Notes: a model not told the origin generated them from the letters alone. DNA of 6,671 nucleotides from JALZVT01 sp039029135 (GCA_039029135.1 JBCCGT010000050.1:1-6671), one strand, 5' to 3'; shown: positions 1 through 6,226, counted from the stretch's first letter. A program made the numbers and translations.

Positions 1-36
1 ACCCGCCCGAGGACCCGCCCGAGGACCCGCCACCGG
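1..36 (+). repeat. 12-base tandem repeat encoding a PPED linker
   Basis: The unit acccgcccgagg occurs twice exactly (1-12, 13-24) and a third time with changes (25-36). It encodes Pro-Pro-Glu-Asp units leading into the SdrD-B-like module. It is cut by the window edge, so the true copy number is unknown. Such acidic proline repeats usually act as flexible interdomain linkers and can vary in length by slippage. Confidence 0.75.
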
Positions 37-2405
37 AAGATGACTACCCTGCGAATGGCATTCTCGGCGGCACTGCGTGGTTCGACACCAACGGCGATGG
101 CGTGCGCCAGAAACAGGAACCGGTCGAGATCGGTCTTGAGATCGTGTTGCTGGACCACGTCAGTATCGAAATTGACCGGACGCGGACGAAGAGCACGGGC
201 CGCTATCGCTTCAACGGTGTGCCTCGCGAACAGCCCGTCACGCTGCAGCTTGTCGACCCCGAGCCCTACATCACGCCGCCGCGCAGCGGCGACAATCCGG
301 ACAAGGACAGCGACTTCGAACCGCATACTCGCCAGGTTGCCGACATTCGACTGGGCTCGATGCGCAAAGACCTGAGACTCGGGCTCGGCCTGAGTGCCGT
401 CGCGCCGCCGCCGCGCTTCGACGTCGCCGTCTGGGCACACGACGGTGGGATCAAGGTGCCGCAGGAAATCGCGCGCAGCGCCGATCAGGAGCCGCGCAAC
501 AGCGTCTGGGACGGCCTCGCCGTGCGTTTGTTTGCGGCGCGCAACGAAATCGTGTCCTTCAATCTCGTAGTCGACAATCTCGATTCCGAAGCGTTGTCCT
601 CTGTGCGCGTCGAGTTTTCGCAGCTCGAATCGCCCGGGTACCGTCTCGCGACAACGGACGGTGAGTCGCTGTTCGACTGGCGCAGCCGGCCGATCGAGGT
701 GTTCGTCGTTCGCTACCTGAAGATCCACGGACTGAGCCGACTCTCCTACGATCTCTACGACGAGACGCACACGCCGCTGCATCTGCAGCGCCCGTATACC
801 GACTATCAGCCCATCGCGCCCGCCGTCGGCATCGGCGGCTGGTCCGATCGTCCACATCACGATCTGTCCTATCCCGACATCGCCGTGCCGCAGGAAATCG
901 CGCGAGCGGTTCAACTCGCCCCGGACGAAAGCCAGTCGTTCTGGATCGATGTCGCCGTGCCGAGGTCGGCGCCATCGGGCCTGCTCTCCGGCGAGGCAGT
1001 AGTGCGCGCGGGTGACGCCGTGCTCGCGCGCATTCCCGTGGAGTTGGAGGTGCTGGATCTGACGCTGCCCGATGCGCAAAGCGCCTCCACAATGGTGCAC
1101 ATCGAAGCGCGCGAGATTAAGGAGCGCTACTTCACCGGCGCGGGCGGGACGCTGCTCCCCGAAGACGCGTCCGCTTTTCGCGCGGTTATGGACCGCCACT
1201 TTCAGCTTGGCTGGCGCCACGGGATCAGCCTGATCGACCTGAACGAACTGCTCCCGGATGCGGCGGTCCCGACCCAGACGCCGCATGTCGACTGGCTGCC
1301 ACGCTTCGATGGGACCCTGTACAGCGCGGCGCGCGGGTACGCCGGCCCGGGCGCCGGTTTGGGACACGATGTGTTCAGTATCGGCAGTTACAGCGCCTGG
1401 ACATACTGGTGGGGCGTGCGCCGCTTCGACCCGGTCAGCCCGGAATTCGATCCCGATGCGGACCCGGACGAACTGCGCGCCATCGTTCATGATTTTAGCG
1501 ACGCCTGGGAGAACTGGTTCACCGCCAACGCGCCCGACGTCGAGCGTTTTCTGTACGTCGACGATGAGCCGGAGGCGTCACTCGGCTTTACCGAGCAGGT
1601 CGCCGGTTTCCTCGCCGCGAACCCCGGGCCCGGGGGCAACCTCGCCAGCTTCGTTACGGCTAACGCGGTTCAGTTCGGGGCGGCGCTGCCGTCTGCCGAC
1701 ATTCTCGCGGCGTGGTACGCCGTGGCGCCGACCGCGCCCTGGGACGCCATCGCCACAGCCGGCGAGCGACGTCTGTTCCAGTACAACGGCCGGCGTCCCG
1801 CCAGCGGCAGCTTCGCGATCGAAGACGACGGTGTGGCGCTGCGCGAGCTGCCCTGGGGACAGGTGAAGAAGGGCATCGAGCGCTGGTTCTTCTGGCACAG
1901 CACCTACTACAACAATTTTCAGGGTGGGCCGGCCACCCGAGACCTGTCCCAGGTCGATCCGGAGGGGCCGCAGTATCGCGCCGGGGCGCAGACCAATGTC
2001 TGGAAGAGCGCCCACACGTTCGGCGGCCACGACCGCTTCGACGCGACCTTCGGCGAGACCGGCTGGAACTACAGCAACGGGGATGGCGTACTGTTCTATC
2101 CCGGCACCGATCGCGTGTTTCCTGAACAGAGCCGCGAGCTCGCCGGTCCGATCGCGAGCTTGCGGCTGAAACAGTGGCGGCGCGGTCTGCAGGACATGAA
2201 GTACCTCGCGCTGGCCCGGGCAGTCGACCCGGATGCCGCGAACGCCATCGTTGACGCGATGGTGCCGAGCGTGCTCTGGGAGGTCGACGTACACACGCTG
2301 GACGATCCCACCTATGTGCATCGGCCGCCGAGCTGGTCGATCGATCCCGACGACTGGGAAAGTGCACGCCGGCAGCTTGCCGACATTGCGCTGAATCCAC
2401 CCTGA
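1..2405 (+). CDS. SdrD-B-like module plus DUF4091 glycoside-hydrolase-like protein (5' partial)
   Basis: Open at the left edge: the first full codon is at base 3 and about 800 residues are visible. A GTG at 102 is internal, because the frame reads through good protein upstream of it. Order of parts, in visible residues: acidic proline linker (1-15, PPED units); SdrD-B/Cna-B-type module (about 18-130) with GTAWFDTNGDG, TGRYRFNGVP and the DKDSDFEP/DLRLGLGL end typical of these Ca-binding beta-sandwiches; a beta-rich region with VRLFAARNEIVSFNLVV (about 174-190); a second beta segment with FWIDVAVPRSAPSG (about 313-326); a barrel-like region from about 364 with YVDDEPE (518-524) and WFFWHSTYY (628-636); and the DUF4091 C-terminal signature NGDGVLFYPG followed by SLRLKQWRRGLQDMKYL (about 692-735). 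DUF4091 proteins are regarded as glycoside-hydrolase-like; substrate and activity are unknown here. The signal peptide, if any, lies outside the window. Export to the surface or periplasm is inferred from the SdrD-B module. Domain calls are by motif recognition, not a search. Confidence 0.88.
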   Translation, partial: PPEDPPEDPPPEDDYPANGILGGTAWFDTNGDGVRQKQEPVEIGLEIVLLDHVSIEIDRTRTKSTGRYRFNGVPREQPVTLQLVDPEPYITPPRSGDNPDKDSDFEPHTRQVADIRLGSMRKDLRLGLGLSAVAPPPRFDVAVWAHDGGIKVPQEIARSADQEPRNSVWDGLAVRLFAARNEIVSFNLVVDNLDSEALSSVRVEFSQLESPGYRLATTDGESLFDWRSRPIEVFVVRYLKIHGLSRLSYDLYDETHTPLHLQRPYTDYQPIAPAVGIGGWSDRPHHDLSYPDIAVPQEIARAVQLAPDESQSFWIDVAVPRSAPSGLLSGEAVVRAGDAVLARIPVELEVLDLTLPDAQSASTMVHIEAREIKERYFTGAGGTLLPEDASAFRAVMDRHFQLGWRHGISLIDLNELLPDAAVPTQTPHVDWLPRFDGTLYSAARGYAGPGAGLGHDVFSIGSYSAWTYWWGVRRFDPVSPEFDPDADPDELRAIVHDFSDAWENWFTANAPDVERFLYVDDEPEASLGFTEQVAGFLAANPGPGGNLASFVTANAVQFGAALPSADILAAWYAVAPTAPWDAIATAGERRLFQYNGRRPASGSFAIEDDGVALRELPWGQVKKGIERWFFWHSTYYNNFQGGPATRDLSQVDPEGPQYRAGAQTNVWKSAHTFGGHDRFDATFGETGWNYSNGDGVLFYPGTDRVFPEQSRELAGPIASLRLKQWRRGLQDMKYLALARAVDPDAANAIVDAMVPSVLWEVDVHTLDDPTYVHRPPSWSIDPDDWESARRQLADIALNPP
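456..475 (+). repeat. 20-base direct repeat, copy 1 (encodes VPQEIAR)
   Basis: The 20 bases here are identical to 885-904, 429 bases downstream and in the same reading frame. Both copies encode Val-Pro-Gln-Glu-Ile-Ala-Arg, one at the entry to each of the two beta-sandwich segments of the large protein. The flanking sequence diverges at once on both sides. Confidence 0.7.
885..904 (+). repeat. 20-base direct repeat, copy 2 (encodes VPQEIAR)
   Basis: Exact in-frame copy of 456-475. It precedes the second beta-sandwich segment (QSFWIDVAVP). Identity at the DNA level over so short a stretch could reflect a local gene-conversion event or chance retention of codons in a conserved peptide. Confidence 0.7.
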
Positions 2406-2587
2406 TCCTATTGCCTTTGGTCAGCAATCTGCGCGCGTCGTCGGTCGATAGCGCCTACAATTAGCGGCAATACGCGGCGTTCGGCAGGAAGTCGAGGTGA
2501 CTTGGCGGCCCTGGGAACGATTTAGCCGACGTTCAGCTCGGCCTGCTAGGTTGCGGGCCTCGCAACAGGTTTCACTGACGGACACTC
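2406..2587 (+). promoter_or_regulatory. Leader region upstream of lpxA, with weak -10-like box
   Basis: This 182-base gap separates the DUF4091 gene from lpxA. The best promoter-like element is TACAAT at 2456-2461 (5 of 6 to the sigma70 -10 consensus), but there is no convincing -35 box 16-18 bases upstream. If used, it would leave a leader of about 120 nt. The leader holds two small hairpins: AAGTC/GACTT (2489-2503, 5-nt loop) and GTTGCG/CGCAAC (2550-2566, 5-nt loop), the latter ending 21 bases before the lpxA ATG. No T-tract terminator for the upstream gene is seen, so read-through is possible. Confidence 0.25.
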
Positions 2588-3403
2588 ATGAGCGTAGAAA
2601 TTGACAAGCTGGCGGTGGTCAATCCAGGTGCCGAGATTGGTGACGGCTGCGTGATTGGCCCGTATTGCACGATTGCCGACAACGTGCGGATCGGACCGGG
2701 CACCAAGCTGCGCGCGCACGTTTACGTCGACGAGCACACGACCATCGGCGCCGACTGCGATGTGTTTCCCTACGTGACGCTCGGCGTCGAAAGCCAGGAC
2801 ATGAAGTACGAGAAGGGCTCGCGGACCTACGCGCGCATCGGCGATCGCAACGTCATTCGTGAGTTTGTCAGCGTCCATCGAGGCACCGATCCCGACAGCC
2901 AAACCCGCATCGGCAGCGACTGCGTGCTGCTCGCGCATTCTCATGTCGCGCACAACTGCGCGATGGGCGACCACGTCGTGCTTAGCCACAGCGCGACTCT
3001 GGGCGGCCACGTCGAGGTCGACGACTATGCGAACCTCGGCGGTCTGTCGGCCGTGCATCAGCACTGTCGGGTGGGGCGCGCCGCCATGATCGCCGGCATG
3101 AGCCGCGTGATTCAGGACGTGCTGCCCTACACGATCGCGGAGGGCTTTCCGGCGCACATGCGGATCGTCAACAAGATCGGCATGGAGCGTGCCGGCTATA
3201 CCGGCGACTGTATCAACGACGTGCGCAAGGCGTTCCGCATGCTGTTTCTGCGCGAAATGCGTCTCGACGATGCAGTGGCGGCGCTGCGCGACGAGTTTGG
3301 CGATCGCCCCCACGTCACGCGTCTCATCGATTTTATCGAGGCCTCCAGCCGCGGTCTGGCGCGCCCGGAGAGCGCCATGATCGAGATGAACACCGCGGAC
3401 TGA
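2588..3403 (+). CDS. lpxA: Acyl-ACP--UDP-N-acetylglucosamine O-acyltransferase (LpxA)
   Basis: LpxA transfers a 3-hydroxyacyl chain from acyl-ACP to the 3-OH of UDP-GlcNAc, the first step of lipid A synthesis, in the cytoplasm as a trimer. The 271 residues (E. coli has 262) show hexapeptide repeats of a left-handed beta helix from about residue 8 to 180, then a helical C-terminal part. Aligned to E. coli with an offset of three, the key residues are kept: His122 (catalytic His125) in HVAHNC, His119, His141 in LGGHV, His157 in AVHQ, Lys73 in QDMKY, Asn195 and Arg201. IGDRN-IRE and VHRGT are also typical. Gly170 matches E. coli Gly173, the acyl-length ruler. The ATG is preceded by only a weak Shine-Dalgarno-like GACGGAC. 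The usual partners lpxD, fabZ and lpxB are absent on both sides, so this may be a second copy or a relocated gene. A short C-terminal extension (ending MIEMNTAD) exceeds the E. coli end. Confidence 0.93.
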   Translation: MSVEIDKLAVVNPGAEIGDGCVIGPYCTIADNVRIGPGTKLRAHVYVDEHTTIGADCDVFPYVTLGVESQDMKYEKGSRTYARIGDRNVIREFVSVHRGTDPDSQTRIGSDCVLLAHSHVAHNCAMGDHVVLSHSATLGGHVEVDDYANLGGLSAVHQHCRVGRAAMIAGMSRVIQDVLPYTIAEGFPAHMRIVNKIGMERAGYTGDCINDVRKAFRMLFLREMRLDDAVAALRDEFGDRPHVTRLIDFIEASSRGLARPESAMIEMNTAD

Positions 3404-3423
3404 TCCAACCCGGCCAGAAGCCC

Positions 3424-3455
3424 GCGCACATGCTGTGCGTCCCGACCTCCCGGTC
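3424..3455. terminator. Possible bidirectional terminator hairpins between convergent genes
   Basis: Between the lpxA stop (3403) and the transporter stop (3477) lie two adjacent inverted repeats: CGCACA/TGTGCG with a TGC loop (3425-3439, extendable by one G-T pair) and GACC/GGTC with a TCCC loop (3444-3455). Neither is followed by a run of T on either strand, so intrinsic termination is uncertain. Confidence 0.3.
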
Positions 3456-3476
3456 CTTGCCGTGTTTGCCGTGCGC

Positions 3477-5213
3477 TCAGGCGCCTCGCATCAGGCGCTT
3501 GATCACCGGTGAGATCAGGAGCATCCCCGCGCTGATGCCGATCGCCCAGTAGCCGACGTTGGTGTACACCTCGGCGTAGCCCGCCTTGGCGGCGGCGATG
3601 TTGGTGATCTGACCGCCGATGGTTTCCGCGCCCGTCGAGCGCGCGATGATGCCGGACAGATAGTTCGAGAAGCCGCCGTACAGAAACCAGGCCCCCATGG
3701 TCATGCCGACCACGCGGGCCGGTGCGAGCTTGGTCACGGCCGACAGGCCGACGGGCGACACCAGCAGCTCGCCCATCGTGTGAATCCAGTAAATGAGGAA
3801 GATAAAGATCACGGGGGTCAGCGCGTCCGCGCCGCCCACGCGCATCCCGGCGACCAGCGCGAGAAACCCGAGACCCGCCAGCAGCACGCCGAACGCAAAC
3901 TTGACGGGTGTGGACGGATCCAGCTTGCGCCGGTCCAGCGCGATCCACAGCCAGGCGAGCAGCGGCGCGAAGGTGAATATGAAGATTGCGTTGATCGACT
4001 GGAAGATCGGCGCGGGTACGCTCCAGCCCAGCAGCTCCCGATCGACCAGTCGGTCCGTGAATAAGTTGAGCGACGAACCCGCCTGCTCGAACAACGCCCA
4101 GAACGGGATCTGCGCGAGGATGAAGTAGAGTGCGGCCAGCATTCTGTCGCGCTCCGCCGTGTCGCACTTGCGCAGGGCGTAGTACAGCATGTAGCCGAGC
4201 AGCAGCAGGCCGAGCGGCAGCATCACGCCGCCGAAACTCTCCGGGTTGAGGATGAAGAACATTGCGACGGCGATGACCGCGATGCCGGTCAGATAGCAGG
4301 CGGCCTCCACCGTGATCGGACCCAGAACGCGGTCCCGCAGGCGGGCGGCATCGGGCGGCTCCGCGCGACCCTCCAGCCAGCTCTGACCGGCCAGAAAGAA
4401 GATAAGCCCCAGCAGCATGCCGACCCCGGCCAGCCCGAATCCCCACTTCCACCCGTAAACGATGCCCAGATAGCCGCAGCCTAACGAGGCGAGCGCGGAT
4501 CCCAGATTGATGCCCATGTAGTAGATCGTGAAACCCGAATCGCGGCGCGCGTCGCCCTCCTCGTACAGCGCGCCGACGATGGTCGAAATGTTGGCCTTCA
4601 GATAGCCGACGCCGGCGATGATTAGCGCAAGCGACAGATACAGGATGTTCTGATAGAGGGGCTGGGCTTCGATTCGTCTCGTGGTCTCGTCCAGTTCGAT
4701 CCGTGCAGGGAGACCGACGGCCTGCGGGTTTTCAAGCTCCAGGGCGCTGCCATCCGCCGACAACGAATAGGCGGTGATCGCGCCATTCGGCGCGCGCAGT
4801 TCGCGTCCCGCGTCGCCGCCGCGACCGTCCAGTGCGAGCTGGTACTCGACGCCGCCGATGTTGATGAGATCGCGCGAGCCTTCGCCCTCGAAGGCCATGC
4901 CGAAGTGCCCGAGGACCAGCAGGATGGCGCCGAACGTCACGGCCTTGCGAGAGCCGAGATAGCGATCGGCGAGCGTGCCGCCGATGATGGTCATGACGTA
5001 CACCAGCGCCAGATAGGTACCGTAGATCAGCGCCGACTTCTGATCGCTGAAGAGAAAGTGCTGGGTCAGGTAGATGATCAAGAGTCCGCGCATCCCGTAA
5101 AAGGAGAAGCGCTCCCACATCTCGGTCAGAAACAGGATGACGAGGCCTCTGGGATGCCCCAGAAACGTTCGCTCGGTCGGCGTTGCGGTGCGCTCTGACA
5201 GCGGCTCGCTCAT
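3477..5213 (-). CDS. Proton-dependent oligopeptide transporter (POT/PTR2, MFS) with periplasmic insertion
   Basis: A 578-residue inner-membrane symporter that would import di- or tripeptides with protons. Family landmarks: the TM1 motif E31-x-x-E34-R35-F36 followed by SFYG; the MFS loop GGTLADRYLGSRK after TM2; Lys206 in GYLKANIS on TM4; the second PTR2 signature YYMGINLGS (231-239); Glu376 in FWALFEQAGSS (TM7); and Glu482 in GELLVSPVGLS (TM10). These are the residues tied to proton coupling and peptide binding in studied POTs. Between TM3 (about 91-108) and TM4 (about 189-210) lies a polar stretch of about 80 residues; by topology it faces the periplasm, where most POTs have a short loop. 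Start: ATG at 5213 with GAGGGG eight bases upstream. It is convergent with lpxA and divergent from the DUF427 gene, so probably its own transcription unit. Exact substrate is not readable from sequence. Confidence 0.92.
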   Translation of the reverse strand: MSEPLSERTATPTERTFLGHPRGLVILFLTEMWERFSFYGMRGLLIIYLTQHFLFSDQKSALIYGTYLALVYVMTIIGGTLADRYLGSRKAVTFGAILLVLGHFGMAFEGEGSRDLINIGGVEYQLALDGRGGDAGRELRAPNGAITAYSLSADGSALELENPQAVGLPARIELDETTRRIEAQPLYQNILYLSLALIIAGVGYLKANISTIVGALYEEGDARRDSGFTIYYMGINLGSALASLGCGYLGIVYGWKWGFGLAGVGMLLGLIFFLAGQSWLEGRAEPPDAARLRDRVLGPITVEAACYLTGIAVIAVAMFFILNPESFGGVMLPLGLLLLGYMLYYALRKCDTAERDRMLAALYFILAQIPFWALFEQAGSSLNLFTDRLVDRELLGWSVPAPIFQSINAIFIFTFAPLLAWLWIALDRRKLDPSTPVKFAFGVLLAGLGFLALVAGMRVGGADALTPVIFIFLIYWIHTMGELLVSPVGLSAVTKLAPARVVGMTMGAWFLYGGFSNYLSGIIARSTGAETIGGQITNIAAAKAGYAEVYTNVGYWAIGISAGMLLISPVIKRLMRGA

Positions 5214-5221
5214 TCGTGTGT

Positions 5222-5227
5222 CCCCTC
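5222..5227 (-). promoter_or_regulatory. Ribosome binding site of the POT transporter
   Basis: On the minus strand GAGGGG lies 8 bases before the ATG whose last base is 5213. It supports this start over the other minus-strand frame that opens further upstream (5283). Confidence 0.7.
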
Positions 5228-5304
5228 TGTTGCGGCTCGGGTATGGCGCGGTCGACGCGTTTTGGCGTGAACTCGCGGCCCAATCAGCGCTTTGTTGTGT
5301 GCGT

Positions 5305-5334
5305 TTGCGTGGGTAGCCTACGCGGCGCTAAATT
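5305..5334 (+). promoter_or_regulatory. Weak sigma70-like promoter candidate for the DUF427 gene
   Basis: TTGCGT (5305-5310) and TAAATT (5329-5334) are separated by 18 bases, matching the consensus at 3/6 and 4/6. They lie in the 178-base divergent gap between the transporter and the DUF427 gene. No clear operator palindrome was found there, and no convincing promoter was found for the transporter on the other strand. Confidence 0.25.
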
Positions 5335-5377
5335 GGCCCGCAAACCCGCCCTTGCGCAGGCTCGGGCGTGCAGCCGA

Positions 5378-5383
5378 AGAGGT
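5378..5383 (+). promoter_or_regulatory. Ribosome binding site deciding the DUF427 start
   Basis: AGAGGT sits 8 bases before the ATG at 5392. An in-frame GTG at 5368 lies upstream of this site and would place it inside the coding region, so the ATG is preferred. Confidence 0.7.
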
Positions 5384-5391
5384 ATCCAGAC

Positions 5392-5799
5392 ATGGCGAAT
5401 CCCGCGCCGGGCTTCCTGAAGTATCCCGACTATCGCATCGAGCTACAGGCGCTCGAGGGCCGAGTGGACATCGTGGTTGCGGATGAAGTCGTTTGCTCGA
5501 CGACCAAAGCGACCTGGCTGCTGGAGACGCGACATGCCCGCGCGCTCTATGTGCCGCTCGCGGACTGCCGGCAGCTCGCGGCCAGCGATATGCGCACCTA
5601 CTGCCCATTCAAGGGCGAAGCGAGCTACTTTTCAGTGCTTCGGGATGGCGCCGGTCCGGACGCGGTGGAATCGGGTCGCGACGTCTTCTGGCACTACGCC
5701 GAGCCGTTCGACGAAGTGCTGCGGATTGCGGACCTGCTTGGCGTTTACTCGGACAGGGTCGACGCGATCCGCGTCGACGGCGTCGCGCTCGCGCCCTGA
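5392..5799 (+). CDS. DUF427 domain-containing protein
   Basis: A 135-residue cytoplasmic protein that is a single DUF427 domain (PF04248, named NTP_transf_9 although its biochemical role is not established). Recognisable family marks: ALYVPLADCR (51-60), the highly conserved TYCPFKGEASYFSV (69-82), FWHYAEPFDE (99-108), and the C-terminal GVYSDRVDAIRVDG (117-130). No signal peptide or membrane segment is present and the length is normal for single-domain members. The ATG at 5392 is chosen over an in-frame GTG at 5368 because AGAGGT lies eight bases before it and because conserved sequence begins after it. It is divergent from the peptide transporter and ends 43 bases from the convergent small exported gene; that short gap holds no obvious terminator. 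Function cannot be inferred from its neighbours. Confidence 0.87.
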   Translation: MANPAPGFLKYPDYRIELQALEGRVDIVVADEVVCSTTKATWLLETRHARALYVPLADCRQLAASDMRTYCPFKGEASYFSVLRDGAGPDAVESGRDVFWHYAEPFDEVLRIADLLGVYSDRVDAIRVDGVALAP

Positions 5800-5842
5800 C
5801 TGCAACGTCGCCGTGCGGGCACTATTACCGCGTTCGGCTGCG

Positions 5843-6220
5843 TTACGGCTGGTTGGCTTCGTGCGGAAAATCTTCCGGCACGTTCAGACTCGTCCTGACG
5901 AACAGATTCCACTGATCGACGGCGCGCCGGGCAGAAGCGCTGTGCGCGGCCGCGGCCGCCTCGTGTTCGGACTTGGTCGCCTCGATGCAGGCGCGGAAGC
6001 CGTCGACGCCCTTGAGAAACGCCTGCCACTCGGGGTCCCGAATCGGCTCCGCCGGCCGCTGCGGCGCGACGCATATGGACGCGGCCTGTGGCGCGACGCC
6101 GGGCGTCGCGGTCGGCTCTGCGTGTCCATAGGCGGTCAGGGCGCAGGCGCCGAAAAACGCAAATAGCCAACCCCGCGAGGTGTGCGCTGCTCCGCTGCTG
6201 GTCGTGTTGTCGTTGCGCAT
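5843..6220 (-). CDS. Small exported protein of unknown function
   Basis: 125 residues. The N-terminus has Arg16, then a hydrophobic core (WLFAFFGACALTAYG, 18-32) and an A-type cleavage site after GHA (32-34), which predicts a Sec signal peptide and a mature protein of about 91 residues. The mature part begins with a Pro/Ala-rich stretch, then Cys50 in SICVAPQRPAEP and Cys78 in FRACIE, a likely disulfide pair in the periplasm, then a helical Ala/Glu-rich region (about 83-98) and ends in SLNVPEDFPHEANQP. The pattern Cys, Pro-rich loop, helix with a second Cys resembles small uncharacterised periplasmic proteins of Proteobacteria, but I cannot name a family. FFGAC is a poor lipobox, so a lipoprotein is less likely. 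Start: ATG at 6220 with GAGGGG six bases upstream. It follows the molybdoenzyme gene by 87 bases on the same strand and may be co-transcribed with it. Confidence 0.75.
   Translation of the reverse strand: MRNDNTTSSGAAHTSRGWLFAFFGACALTAYGHAEPTATPGVAPQAASICVAPQRPAEPIRDPEWQAFLKGVDGFRACIEATKSEHEAAAAAHSASARRAVDQWNLFVRTSLNVPEDFPHEANQP
6092..6110. repeat. Perfect 9-base inverted repeat inside the small exported gene
   Basis: CGCGACGCC (6092-6100) and GGCGTCGCG (6102-6110) are exact reverse complements around a single G. In the minus-strand transcript they could form an 8-bp GC stem with a 3-nt loop, about 110 nt after the start codon, coding for residues around 37-43 just past the signal peptide. 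The 10-base segment ggcgcgacgc also occurs as a direct repeat at 6063-6072 and 6090-6099. Confidence 0.6.
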
Positions 6221-6226
6221 GCGCTG

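Noticed and set aside
102..104. GTG as the start of the DUF4091 gene
   Set aside because: It falls inside the SdrD-B motif NGDGVRQ; the same frame continues upstream through conserved sequence to the window edge.
1578..2427. Minus-strand open frames (247 and 255 codons) opposite the DUF4091 gene
   Set aside because: They are antisense to well-supported conserved protein sequence, show no recognisable domain and have low-complexity composition.
2546..3313. Minus-strand open frame of 255 codons opposite lpxA
   Set aside because: It mirrors the lpxA coding sequence; the His/Val/Ala-rich translation with repeated patterns comes from the reverse complement of hexapeptide repeats.
3196..4452. Long minus-strand open frame of 418 codons
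   Set aside because: It overlaps the POT transporter in another frame and the lpxA 3' end in antisense. Its translation is Arg/Ala/Gly-rich without motifs, as expected of shadow frames in GC-rich DNA.
5800..5842. Terminator between the convergent DUF427 and small exported genes
   Set aside because: Only a 4-bp GTGC/GCAC stem is present and no T-run follows on either strand.
6143..6154. Lipobox in the small exported protein (FFGAC)
   Set aside because: Position -3 is Phe rather than Leu/Val/Ile, and a standard cleavage site after GHA follows the hydrophobic core, so a soluble exported protein is more likely.
5477..6166. Plus-strand open frame of 229 codons across the DUF427 and small exported genes
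   Set aside because: It overlaps two better-supported genes, is Arg-rich and has no ribosome binding site or motif.
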